Position numbers and translations under genes: made by a program. Of a stretch of DNA of 64,000 nt, positions 29,831 through 40,204 are shown in pieces. The notes beneath the pieces were generated by a model. The model made no database searches, was not told the origin of the DNA, and was given only the letters and a program-made list of their open reading frames with translations. This DNA is from Ascarosepion bandense (lineage: Eukaryota > Mollusca > Cephalopoda > Sepiida > Sepiidae), in contig JBBBDQ010000443.1 in assembly GCA_037127315.1 (NCBI GenBank), forward strand, positions 2,359,001 to 2,423,000. The letters are read 5' to 3'. The first letter of the stretch is position 1; each line of letters starts with the position of its first letter.

Positions 29831-30950
29831 TCAGAAAAGTACAGAGGGTGCTTTTATCAAAGTAGTCTTTTGTTTGTTTTGTAAGAGAAATGCATAGTTA
29901 TATTTGAAAATTTAAAATGTGATTTTAAAATTTGTTTTTTATTTTTAATTAAAAGTATAATATTACCAAAATGAATGTACCAGAAGGATCCATTAAACTG
30001 TTTAAAATAGACAGTGTTGCTTGCCAAGTTTGTCTCTTTTCTTTTCAACCAGCTTTGTCTCCACCCTTCCACAAGAAAAACCTTGCTGTTTTTACTTAAT
30101 TGTTTGCACTGAAATTATTTATTTTGATTGATGAACCACAAAAATTAAAAAACATGGAAAATATTTATGTTTTAGTACACGTGTACCAAAATATTTTGAA
30201 AACTTTAATATACACCACTACAGTACTAATACATATAACTGATTGGGATTTAGTACTACCACCCATCCAAGTACATAAAAATGTAGTAACATATCGAGTT
30301 ATTTCTGTCTGAGGCAATTTGCAAATTCATATGACCATTCTTTTGTAAGAATCTCAGTCTTTCTAAGTTTTATTGTTTTTTAGGTCGGTACATCCCTAGG
30401 AGCGTTGAGGCTGTTGGGAGATGAGTGTTTTTATCAAGACACTATTTCTAGAGAGATTGCTAAAGGCTAAAAGTTTCAGTCTGCCAACTAAATAAAGACG
30501 TGACTTTTTGCTAGCACTGCCATTGATATCTTCTGAACAGCTTTGTCTGCCAATTTTCACTCCTGTTTGTGGAAATGTTTTGGAGGAATTCCTCCTAGTG
30601 ATGAATGATATGATTTTTTTTTTCTCAGGCTGATATTATCAAGAAGTTACTTCCTTAACTAACTGACCCTGTTGATATACAAAACCCTGGGTCTTATAGT
30701 TGAAATAATAATGCTTTAAAAACTTGGCCTTGTGCCTGTACATGTAGGTACAGGTGTCTTCAATAAAACATCAGTGACAGGCATATAAACTTCTCAAGTG
30801 ACAATTACGTGTTAAAACAACTGAACTGAATTTACTTTTAATTGAGGTAATTTTATATAAAAACAAAATTGTTAAAATCAGTTTACAGGAAAGTTTCTTT
30901 GTATACATTTTAACATAGATGAGCTTGAACATTTGGAATTGTCAAAATGA
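29831..30950. other. Unassigned AT-rich DNA
   Basis: Open frames of 70 codons (29857-30072 minus, 30100-30312 plus) show no motif. Nothing is assigned. Confidence 0.4.
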
Positions 30951-31340
30951 GTTCAAACTCTGACAAAGATTGTTTGTGTTTACTTTTTACTGATATCTTT
31001 GGAAAAGGCATGAATCCACTTCAGTAATTATACATAAATAGTAAGTTAGTTGGAGCACTTTAGATCTGTAAGGTTCAAACTTCAGTTGAAACAGTTTAAT
31101 GTTCACTTTGAACTAATACCCTTAGAAGGAGGCAAAAATCCAATTCTCCCTTGTAATTGTGGGTAAATATTAAGGTAGCTGGAGCTCTTTACCCTGTAAG
31201 GTAAAAATCCCAGCTTTGTTAGATCTTTTTAGTCCTGTAAGATTCAAACTTCAGCTGAAACTGTTTGTGTTCATTTTGCCCTAATATCCTTAGAAAAAAA
31301 GCATGATTCAATTCTTCCCTTCAACTCGAGATAACTCTCG
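30951..31340 (+). mobile_element. Three ancient SINE copies in a row
   Basis: Around 30951, 31068 and 31238 the order gttcaaactt-cagttgaaac, tgttcactttg, actaatacccttagaa and ggc-aaatccaattct repeats. It follows the B-box-to-body order of the family-A SINE (gttcgaattccagttgaattc ... aaatacccttgggaaagg ... attaatcc). The copies are much more diverged than the others in the window, so they are an older subfamily or paralogue. Confidence 0.5.
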
Positions 31341-31854
31341 GGGCAGATGGAGTACTTCAACCAGTTATTAATAATAGCACAAATCAGGGAATATTCCATG
31401 CTTCTGATACTGTATACTGTTAGATAACATCCACTCCCTTATCTTTTGAGGCTAGCAGCCCAAATACTGGCACAAAATGACAAGAGGTGACATTCACATG
31501 GTGTTTGATCTTACTGTAATAGCACTGGCTTGTAAGACTAAATCATCAAACATTGCAGGATAGCAAACAGCCAAATTACTAAACCCATGACATTATGCAT
31601 AGAAGCCGGGAACTGCCTAGTAATCCTAACTGCCATGGGAAATACAGTGACAGGTAATTGCTCAGTATCACTCTCTGGCGATTCTATACGTCTTAAGAAA
31701 TGTTATTACTTATTTTAATTCTAAAGTAACCTTTAAAAGCATAAATATTTGATTTAGCCAGCATCAACAAGATGTGCCGAGCATAATGTTAGTAATTGAT
31801 GCTGGATGAACTCATTTTCTCAAGATATTGTATCTACTGGAAGTAATTTTATTT
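31341..31854. other. Unassigned spacer
   Basis: No gene or recognised repeat. Confidence 0.4.
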
Positions 31855-31920
31855 TTAATCATATCCCTTTAGTCAAAGCAATAGAGCCACTAAGATGCAA
31901 TGGGTTACTGAGGACAAAAG
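31855..31920 (-). mobile_element. LINE tail (family L, subtype b), abutting the Penelope-like element
   Basis: The plus strand reads tttttaatcatatcccttt, aatagagccactaagatgcaa and gggttactgagg, the subtype-b terminus with about 65 bp remaining. Confidence 0.55.
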
Positions 31921-32024
31921 TATCATATATATATATATATGATAAAATATAGTTTTAAGGTATGCTATATTTATAGTTTAAAGTGCTCAATATCTGAAAT
32001 AGAGCATAGGTGAACATTGAATCG

Positions 32025-32085
32025 ACACCCAAAGACCGCTGTCTGTTTCATGCCAAATGCTATCATCAGGCCATGTGTATTGTGT
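32025..32085 (-). ncRNA. Hammerhead-like motif in the Penelope-like terminal repeat
   Basis: Core CTGATGA (32069-32063) is followed by a weak stem II (AGC...GCA flanked by T-T), GAA, and ACAGACAGC where the relative at 34.98 kb has ACAGTCTGT, a self-complementary stem III. The stem III decay predicts a damaged ribozyme. The motif lies inside the repeat that flanks the RT relic, which ties the hammerheads to Penelope-like elements. Confidence 0.4.
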
Positions 32086-32229
32086 ATATATTCCTTTACA
32101 TTTGTAGAAAGCATACAACAATCTAAATTAGGAAATAAATTTATGTGTCCCTCTGAAATCAGTAACCTTTGTGTCCCTACTTTTGAAACTATAGATATAT
32201 GTACAGCTTTTTTTTATGTCATAATCAGA

Positions 32230-32830
32230 TATCCTCTCCTGACATTCCTGAAAATAATTTTGTGGAGTTAATGAAATTTGCTGTCATGTCAGTTGAATTC
32301 CGTTTCTATCATGTCAGTTTTCAATGATGTCATGTATAGGCAAATAGATGACGTCTCAAGGGCTCAGCATTGGGACCGACCATGGTTAAGAATTTTGTAG
32401 GTTTTTATGAAAACCAATTGTTATCCAGTACCATGAAACAATGACACTTTCTGCCCCTTTGATAATCAAGTTGAGGCTAATACATTTTTCTCTTTATTAA
32501 ACAATATGTATCCTGCAGTGAAATATATGTTGGAAACTGAAAATAATTTCATGTTACTATTTCTAGATGTATTGGTGACTAAAACTCCCTTGTGTTATCT
32601 TAGATCTGTATTCCATAAACCAATGTTTACCGGTCAATACATTTGCTGGGTTGTATTTTGCTCTAATAAACTACCTATTTATAAGTGCGATCAAAACCCA
32701 AAGTTTGAAAATTTTTTGTTTTCTAAATATACCAGTTGTGCTTTCATAAAAAATCTCTGTACATTTGAAAAACAGAAAATCTTATCTGACTGAATAAGAA
32801 ACGGTTGAAGTAGTCAAGGTTTTAGAACTA
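32230..32830 (+). pseudogene. Penelope-like reverse transcriptase, frameshifted
   Basis: Three frames together give a recognisable succession. First comes PENNFVELMKFAVMSVEF (about 32249-32302) and MYRQID (about 32334). GPTMVKNFVGFYENQLLS (about 32370-32425) is the segment just before the catalytic box. YHET (about 32433) is where YxDD is expected. Then come DNQVEANTFFSLLNNMYPAV and LFLDVLVTK, and HKPMFTGQYI at 32615-32645. The FLDVLV...KP-FTG-Y tail is characteristic of Penelope-type RTs and not of LINEs. At least two frameshifts lie between 32310 and 32460, and the catalytic Asp pair is lost. The N-terminal RT part and C-terminal GIY-YIG domain are not visible. Confidence 0.75.
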
Positions 32831-33418
32831 TATTGCTAATGTGGAGTTTTGAGGAAATAAATTTTAAGGCATAAAAAATCTATCCCTGTATTTCATATCC
32901 AATAAAGGAAGAGAATGTACTAACATCAACAGTTGAATTAGTTATCACCATTCTTTCTTTTTTTTTTCTTTTTTTAAGAAGTAGAAAAATCATTTTCGTA
33001 GAAATTGTTACTTATCGACAAAGTGTAGTGTGTTCAATATATCCAATTCATATTGAAAGATTTCTTCACTGTTTTGTCTACTGGCTCCTAACATTTTGCT
33101 GGGATAATTCAATCAATTTTTTTTCCATTTGCTCAAAACCAGAAATTAAAGGATGTGGCTTCAAGAAAAAGAGAGGAAAAAATAACAATAGAAAAATGTA
33201 ATTTTTTTTTTTCAGTGATTTGTTCAAGAAGATTTACAACAATTTGAAAGAGAACAGAGTGATACTATTATGCATATAAATCACTTAAATTGCCATTTTC
33301 ATTGATTTTTTTAAGGTGGTGGGTTTCCTTGGTCATACAGGACTTGACTAATTTTATTTTCCTGCTTAGAAAGCAGCAATTGTCTGCTTGCTTTCAGTTT
33401 TTTCAACTTAATCATTTC

Positions 33419-33915
33419 TTTCTCTTTTTTTAATCATTTCACCCCCCCCTCCAGCAAGGCAGTTAAGCCACTAAGACATGAGAGGTTACTGAGTGTAAAA
33501 GAATAAGAAAAAGAGAAACATTAAGAAGCGAGAACAATAGAAGATTAATCCGAATGACATTAGAAAACAATTGGCATTGTATTTAAATTTTTGAAGATCA
33601 AAGTTAGCTGGAAAGCATGAAGCCAGAATAGTTCCACAAACAAGAAAAGCAAAAAATGAAACTGTTAGTAAAGTACTTAGGGCTATGTCTAGCCAAATCA
33701 ACTGTAAAATGATGAGACCTTATTGCCAATCTAGTACTGCACTTTAATTTATAAAGTCTAAGTACCATAAAGGACAGAACAATTAGTTGAAAGAATTTAT
33801 AGAAAAGGCACAGGGAAACTACATTGCCTTGATGGAAAAGTGACTGAAGCTGGGATGCCAGGTCAGGACCAATAACATTGCAGATTCTTTTTTGAATTGA
33901 TAAAATTAATATCAA
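33419..33915 (-). mobile_element. LINE family L (subtype b) inserted in the Penelope-like element
   Basis: The minus-strand frame 33915-33604 reads QKRICNVIGPDLASQLQSLF, HQGNVVSLCLFYKFF and RLAIRSHHFTV, matching 27820-28040 of the reference copy. The 3' part (33419-33560) carries the subtype-b terminus with a C run. It provides the uninterrupted version of the site hit by SINEs at 14556 and 43221. Confidence 0.75.
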
Positions 33916-34109
33916 TGCCCATTTTTATATTTACATACACTCTATTTCTGATATTGAGCACTTGAAACCATAAATATAACATACCTTAAAACTATATTTT
34001 ATCATATATATAGTATATATTAATCTCTATATAGATCTCTTTCATATTTTATATTAAATAGATCTTTTTGGATTATCCCTTCTGTTTACAGATTTGACAT
34101 CATTACCTG

Positions 34110-34130
34110 TGTGTGTGTGTGTGTGTGTGT
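34110..34130. repeat. (TG)n microsatellite
   Basis: About ten TG units. Confidence 0.9.
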
Positions 34131-34302
34131 TATATTATGGACTCTCTCGTCAATTTCTACATATGTGCGTCTGACTTAGATTACCACACAAAGAATTGTT
34201 TAAAGTGGTGAAGGCTTGTGTAGCACCATCCACACTTTTTGGAACTGCTGATAACAAACAATCGGTGCAGAAGTCTGCCACAGATCGCATGAACAACAAA
34301 CC

Positions 34303-34587
34303 TCAGTTATTTAACCCATAACTGGAGGAAATGGACGGATTAATACCTTTCCCAAGGATAGCAGTGTGTAAGTGAATGCAAAGTGTTCAACTAGAATTGG
34401 AACTCGGCTCACCGATTTCCCCCTCCGAGCCGACATCCACTGCACCACAGCGCGCATCCATCACTAAACGCTTACAGCACCTGGTATTCCCAAGTGGTCA
34501 CTAATCTACATACTGACCAGGCTCAATGTTGCTTAACTTCGGTGATTGAGCGAGAACCGGTGTATTAAACATGATATGACTGTAAGC
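34303..34587 (-). mobile_element. Composite 5S rRNA-tRNA SINE, copy 3
   Basis: On the minus strand, 34587-34469 is 5S-like (gcttacagtcatatcatg, cgaagttaagcaacattgagc, gcctggtcagtatgtag, ttgggaataccaggtgctgtaagc). A linker tttagtgatggatgcgcgc follows, similar to copy 1, then the tRNA head tggtgcagtggatgtcgg with gagttccaattc, and a body ending at atgggttaaataact. Copies 1 and 3 share linker, order and 3' limit, so this is a real family and not a chance adjacency. Confidence 0.8.
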
Positions 34588-34592
34588 AATAC

Positions 34593-34740
34593 TATTATAA
34601 TAATATACTGCAACTTGATAGCTAAAATGTTTCAGTGTTAAAACATTATCATCAGGCAGTACAATTTTACTGCCTGATGATGGTGTTTTTTTAATACTGA
34701 AACTTTATAGCTATTGAGTTGCAGTATGCTATAATAATAA
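34593..34740. repeat. Inverted pair of hammerhead-like modules
   Basis: Arms 34593-34661 and 34669-34740 (imperfect, 7-bp spacer). Plus strand: GC, core CTGATGA (34674-34680), stem II GGTGTT...AATACT (G-U pairs), GAA (34699-34701), then ACTTTATA, GC and tattgagttgcagta. Minus strand: core CTGATGA (34655-34649), ATGTT...AACAC stem II, GAA, ACATTTTA. Stem III is not well formed in either; an ancestral ACGT could have decayed by CpG loss. Both cores satisfy CUGANGA...GAA. Confidence 0.45.
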
Positions 34741-34844
34741 TAATAATTAGTATATATTTCTGCTCTACTTTTGTATTGAGGACATTTTAAAGTAAATATC
34801 TAACTGTGGAATGTACTTCCATTAGTAACTATTACTTATATTAT

Positions 34845-35045
34845 TATTTAAGGTGTGCTATATTTATAGGATAAAGTGTTCAACATCAGGGATAGAGTGT
34901 ATTTAAATATAAAAGTGAATATCGAAGTCAACCCTCAGAGGCCACAAACCTTTTCATGCTCGGCACAATCATCAGGCCTGATAATTGCATCGAGCATGAA
35001 ACAGTCTGTTGTCTCTGAGTATTGACTTCGATATTCACTTGTGTG
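34845..35045. repeat. Zero-spacer palindrome of two hammerhead-like terminal repeats
   Basis: Arms 34913-34976 and 34977-35040 meet at aggcct with no spacer. The left flank (34845-34912: ggtgtgctatatttatagg...gatagagtgt) is the Penelope-like terminal repeat seen at 31950-32010. Minus strand: core CTGATGA (34976-34970), stem II weak, GAA, stem III decayed. Plus strand: CTGATAA (34978-34984, G8 lost), stem II TGC-ATCGA-GCA, GAA, stem III ACAG-T-CTGT. Each half keeps what the other has lost. Confidence 0.6.
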
Positions 35046-35149
35046 ATCAAAAGTGTTATCAAAAGTTCTCAGCCTGACCAACATCCAAAAATCTAATTAA
35101 ATAGAAATAGGTAGATTTTCCTCTTATCCAGTTCACACTTCTCCCTGAT

Positions 35150-35350
35150 CAGGAGCAGATGTTTAGCCCTTGTTTCTTGTTTAGGATTTGGTTTGCAGTT
35201 TCTTCTAATGTCTTTTCCTTCTCATTCAATCCAAATGGCTCCTTGCATCAGGTAATATGATCACCTCGCTTGGGGTGGTGCCTCTTATTCTGTAACTTTC
35301 TGCCTCAAGTGATTCTTGAGCCTTGTATAGGGTGAATATCATTGTAAAAT
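35150..35350 (+). mobile_element. Two LINE tails of different families in series
   Basis: 35150-35280 has tagcccttgtttcttgttt, aggatttggtttgcag and gatcacctcgcttggggtgg (family L, subtype a). 35283-35345 has attcttgagccttgtataggg and gaatatcattgtaaaa, the tail of the family at 61250 and 62610. Confidence 0.5.
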
Positions 35351-36119
35351 GACTAATCAGTAGAATATTTTTGTTATACTTTTTTGGTGACCTCAATGAG
35401 TTTTATCTTTGAGAACATTTCTGTGAGAAAATTAAACAAGAGTTTTTTTTTTTATTTATGATAAATATTTCAATTAAATTATTGTAAGTAATACGAAAAA
35501 AGTGTAAGTTGGCCTTTTGAAGTAGTTTTTATGACTCCTAGATTTAAGCTGAGTTTTGATTTCATTTCATTTACTGACATGCAAATACTCTTGGGAAAAG
35601 TATGGATCCACCTCATCTCTACCCAGCTATAGGTTAATGAGCAGAACTTCTATCAGTAAATTATTATATTTTCTTGCTTTAAATAACCTGTAAAACCTTA
35701 AAAACATACTCTCAATTAATCAATCTTGCCTTCAATATGGTAATATTTACCGTTTCCCTATAAGGAAACATTTGGCATTCATTGATTGAGCAGTCAGTAC
35801 TGTTTTAGATTGAAATTTATAAAACCTTTCCCTTAAAACATTATTTTAGGAAAACAAGTTTCTATGAGGGTCATTTTCTAAACTTTTTTTTCTCATGATG
35901 TATCCCAAAAATTTATTCAAGCTCGTTAAGTTACTCACTGTTTCCCTCTGGTCTCCTTGCGTCCTATATGTTTAGTGAGTGTCAAATTCTCCAAGTTTTC
36001 CTTCATTACGTGTTCTGAAGATTTTAACTTTATGGTTCTAGTATTTGATAACTAATAACTCTGAACTAGTATTTGATAAATGAAAATATTTTTGTATTGA
36101 AATAGATCACTATCAGTAG
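35351..36119. other. Unassigned DNA with a SINE relic
   Basis: 35575-35640 (tactgacatgcaaatactc, ttgggaaaagtatggatcc, agctataggttaa) is a diverged family-A SINE body, plus strand. Nothing else is recognised. Confidence 0.4.
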
Positions 36120-37090
36120 TATTTTATTTTTTTAACAATTTTATAATTTTTGAAAATACATTTTTAAGGATAAGAGACTAAAAATTATTCTTGATATCAA
36201 CCATTTTATTTTATTTTATTTTTTTTTTCCCATTAAAAAAGATTTCTGCTCTATTGAGCAGTGACTGGACAAAACGAAATTACCTGCCATTTGCATTTAG
36301 CAAACTTCGAGTGTTTCCTGTTGCCTCTGTGTTTGAAAAGGTTAAATCCTCTCTTGAAACCCTAATGGCTCTTTTCTGCTTCCGATGAGGCAGATAATTT
36401 ATATCAAAAACAATTTGATAGTTTCAGATCGCAATATCAACTTCACTATTTGGGTTTATATTCATGCCATTTCATTTTTTCATTTCTTTATAATTAATAT
36501 TATCTTTTAACTTTCTGTCATTTTTTTTTTAATTCTTGCTTATTCTTTTTTTTTTTTTTGTTCTGAGCCATATTTTAATCTTATAAAGATCAGAGCTTAT
36601 TGAATTTTTCCTCCTTTTTCACATTTCTGCTTTACCATTTACCGTTTTTTTTTATTCTTTTTCAAATTCTCCCTCCCTCTTATTCTGTTTCTGTGCTAAC
36701 TTAAAATCCACTTTTCTTGAATTCTCTCTAAGAATTTTGGTTTTAATCCTTTTTTTGAAAGTATCTTTATCTTTCCTTCATTATTATTTTAAATTCTTTC
36801 TTTTATTCCCTGCCAAGATTTGCTCACAGAAAGATCTATTTACATTGAGTTATTCCTCAGTAAGCATTTCAGTTTTAAACCTTACTTCATTCCTTTCAAA
36901 AATCCTTTCTTTTTTCTTCTTTGACGACATGCAATATGAAGGTCTGTTTTTTTTTTTTTTTATATTGAATTCTTCCTCACTTTCAGTTTTAACCCTTTTC
37001 TTTTCATCTTTAATTTGTTTTTTTAATTCATTATTTTTTTTTCTTCTAACGTTTTATCTCATAAATATCTGTTTTCATTGAATTCCTCAT
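36120..37090. repeat. T-rich low-complexity region
   Basis: Long T runs and tttctt repetition over about 950 bp. Frames rich in Phe, Leu and Ser here (for example 36737-37081) are compositional. Confidence 0.7.
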
Positions 37091-37626
37091 CATAAAGCAT
37101 TTAAGTCTTAACCACTTATATTTTTAATTTAAACCTTGAAAGATATTTAAATTCTCATTTTGGACAAAAAATATTACTGTTTATCTCTTCATAAAGAGAT
37201 TTTTTATGATCTTTCCATCTAATATACCAAGTGTATTTGCATGTCAGTGTGTTTGACACTGTAGTACTTGAATTCACAGATCCAAACAATTATTATGGGC
37301 TGTTCTGTGATTACACAGCAGTATTTCTATTTTCTGATTGGTTAAAAAAATAGCCAAATTCAAATTCAAAGCTGTCATCTTTTTAGCACAGAATTCATGC
37401 ACAAGAAAGAGGCAATCTCTGATTTAAAACCTTCATTACACTGCAGCTACGCTCAGTCATGGGCAAAGCTATGAGTGTGAAACTTAAGAAATCCTTATAT
37501 TGAGTTCTCAAGGCAGTCAGTATAAAGAAAATCATGAATTTGTTGTCCAGCAGGCCTTGGAAACCAGAATTTTTTGTGCCAGGGATTCTATGAGGTTGTC
37601 AGAATGGAACTGTCACCATGTTAAGG
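37091..37626. other. Unassigned DNA
   Basis: No gene or recognised repeat. Confidence 0.4.
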
Positions 37627-38183
37627 TTTTTTTCCACTATAACATCATTTTTGCACAAGTACTTATCTTCTGCAGTCAGTGTTTTTTGCCTCACCTGCAA
37701 TAAGAAGCTACAAATGTTATATGTGTACTCAAAGACGTTGATTGTACAACACACAGGCTTTGAGAAAATACTAGTTATGAAGAAGTAAATGACAGTGTGC
37801 ATTTGGCCAAAGCACTCACTCCGCTGTTAAAGCTTCCCATTTTTAAAACAAGTCCTTTACACCATTTGGTTGGTTCTTTGGCTAGTCAGTGGCAGTCTAA
37901 TAAAGAATTCACAAGAGTTGATGGTAGAAAAGCTGGTACGTTGTCCCAGGCATTAGTGTTGACTGGTGTTTCTGGGGGTTATGTTCACTACACGTTTTGG
38001 TTCTCAGGTGCACACCACCATTTACGTCTCCATAACTAGTATTTTCTCAAAGCCTGTGTGTTGTACAATCAATGTCTTTGAGTACACATATGACACTTGT
38101 AGCTTCTTATTGCAGGTGAGACAAGAAACACTGACTGCAGAAGATAAGTACTTGTGCAAAAATGATGTTATAGTGGAAAAAAC
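37627..38183. repeat. 153-bp inverted repeat with 251-bp spacer
   Basis: Arms 37627-37779 and 38031-38183 are reverse complements with only scattered mismatches (ccactataacatcatttttg, gcaataagaagctaca, gtacaacacacaggctttga). The spacer (37780-38030) shows no TE coding. Reading into the right arm gives LLQVRQETLTAEDKYLCKN, which might be an old exon or a chance frame. Could be a MITE, a foldback element, or a local inverted duplication. Confidence 0.8.
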
Positions 38184-38217
38184 CTCACAGCCTTATAGAA
38201 ACAAATGATTAAAACAA

Positions 38218-38430
38218 CAATGTAAAGAGTCATTGCATCTTAGTGACTTTATTGCCTTGCTTGAAAGGAAAATGATTTAAAAAACAATGTAAAGAGCCAT
38301 TGCATCTTAGTAACTTTATTGCCTTGCTTAAAGAGAAAATGATTTAAAAAACAATGTAAAGAGCTGTTGCATCTTAGTGACTTTATTTCCTTGCTTGAAG
38401 GGGAAATGATTAAAAAAAAGCCATATAAAG
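38218..38430 (+). repeat. 67-bp tandem array of a LINE 3' terminus
   Basis: The unit caatgtaaagag-cattgcatc, tagtgactttattgccttgc, ttgaa-ggaaaatgatttaa starts at 38218, 38285 and 38352, with a partial fourth. It is the terminal block of family-L subtype b including its A-rich end, repeated head to tail. Confidence 0.85.
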
Positions 38431-40204
38431 AGCCACATATCATATACTGGTTTAAAAATTGGTGATATTTTTGCCACTCACGATTAGTAAGCATCCCTTG
38501 GTTGACTGCCTGTAAGGGAAACAAACTTGTTGACTTTTTGAGAACTTCAATTCGTGCTTTCACACATATTCAGTTATTCGCCTTTGCTGACAGAGCAGAT
38601 ACTGAAAGTCTTTATAGAAGTTCATTGAAATTATTTTACTAGCGAAATGTTTCACATATTATTTGCTATAGAAATGAATTATGATTATGAAACAAATATT
38701 TTCCTGAAAATTCTAGCAATAGTGAAAATAAAAGAGCATAATATTGACAGCCGTCTTTTAAAAGCAACTGTATTAGAATATGGAATGTTTTGGTTAGATG
38801 TGGTATTTTTATTGCCGTTTTAACTTATTCTATCATTCTATGTCGCATTCATTTTTTTGTAACCTTATTCCATTCTTGTAAAATGTTATTCTTTTATTCT
38901 CATTCTGATTTTAATTCTTATTCTATCTTTCAATATCTGGTTAATTTTTTGTAACCATAATCTATTCTCTTCAAGTTTTATTCTTTTTATTCTGACTTTA
39001 TTTAGTAAGTTTTATGCCTTCTTTGCTTTAATTAATTCCTACTAAACTGTTATGCTGAAACTATTTAATTTTACTCATTAGTGTATAGTGTCTATTTTTT
39101 CTTTTTTTAGAGGTTTACCCAAAATTTAAAATCTGCCAGCCTTAAGATTACCATTAATCAATAGAGTACATTAGAAAAAAACAGCTAAAATTTAAGGAAT
39201 CTTTGTGCAGTAGTGCAATAATTTTATTATTTTTTGACTATATGATAAGACACTGCAAGAATAGGAATTCCTTCTGGCCTGAAGTTGTGGTGATGGACCA
39301 GATGTTTGTGCTTTCACGACCAAAAAGCAAATGACCAAAAGTCGTTGCTGCACCGCCAGCTCCGCGCAGATGTTCCAGTTGAAAACTAAAAATTAATTAA
39401 ATATTAAATTTCCAGTTTGTGAGCCTATGCGAATTTTATTTATCAGCCAATGGAAAGCCCAGAACCAAATACAAGTGTGAAATCCCAAATGAGCTGCTGT
39501 GATCCAAAAAGAACATATAAAAAGCAGATACAGAAAGCATCGACAGGCAGACCGATTCGAGGAGAAGAGAGTAATTAGTATCTCCCTTGACCCAAGTCAA
39601 GCAGCTTACTACGCTCACCTCCCTTACCTCTTTCCTTCTTCCCTGCCTCAAAAACTACTTACTGACCTAAGGAGCGAATACATCAAAGACATTCCTTACT
39701 TACACACTCCCACATTCCTAAGCATTAATTCTCTTTCAGCATTTTATTGTCATGAACATTTTAACCTCCGTTGGACCTATACTTCATGTATTACTTCAAT
39801 TGTAAAAACATTGATATGTGTATATATAAAATGTTATCTTTCAACTCAATTTGCTTTTTTGGTTTATAACCTTTCTTTATGACTTATAGTGGGCTATCTA
39901 CAACAAGGCCAAATTCCGTTAACCTGCAACAGTATACAACTACCCTTCACTAGAACGGACTCTCCACTACTAACAGAAAAGAATAGATAAGCAACCCACT
40001 ATAAAGTAAGCTAGTAAATTAGTTTTGAAAAAAACTACACAATCTTCAATTATTGTTTTTAATCCAGAGAGTTACCCCCAAACGTTTAACCTGTCATGTA
40101 ATGTGATAACTGTGTTGATTTTCTCGGTTCATACAGAAAGTGTTATTCAAACAGAATGTCCTGAAATTTGAAAGTATAAACAAATTAATCAAAATTTTGC
40201 TTGA
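38431..40204. other. Unassigned AT-rich DNA
   Basis: About 1.8 kb without a recognised element. A frame of 127 codons (39499-39882) has no domain I can name. A small inverted repeat (acttatagtggg / cccactataaagt) brackets about 39881-40015. Confidence 0.35.

Larger units (their letters stand above)
31925..34015 (+). mobile_element. Penelope-like retroelement relic with inverted terminal repeats
   Basis: About 74 bp at 31930-32003 ((TA)n, gataaaatatagttttaagg, tgctatatttatag, aaagtgctcaatatctgaaa) recur inverted at 33944-34018 with roughly 90% identity. Between them lies a decayed RT (about 32230-32830, plus strand) and a younger LINE tail (33419-33915, minus). The left terminal repeat continues into a hammerhead-like core on the minus strand (CTGATGA, 32069-32063). 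Inverted LTR-like ends, hammerhead motifs and this RT type are the combination expected of Penelope-like elements. No GIY-YIG nuclease was found. Size is about 1.6 kb without the LINE insertion. Confidence 0.7.

Noticed and set aside
39499..39882. A 127-codon frame as a possible host gene
   Set aside because: No domain, signal or homologue recognised, and no splice context; AT-rich surroundings make such a frame plausible by chance.
39881..40015. MITE bracketed by acttatagtggg / cccactataaagt
   Set aside because: The inverted repeat is short, no target duplication was seen, and no second copy is in the window.
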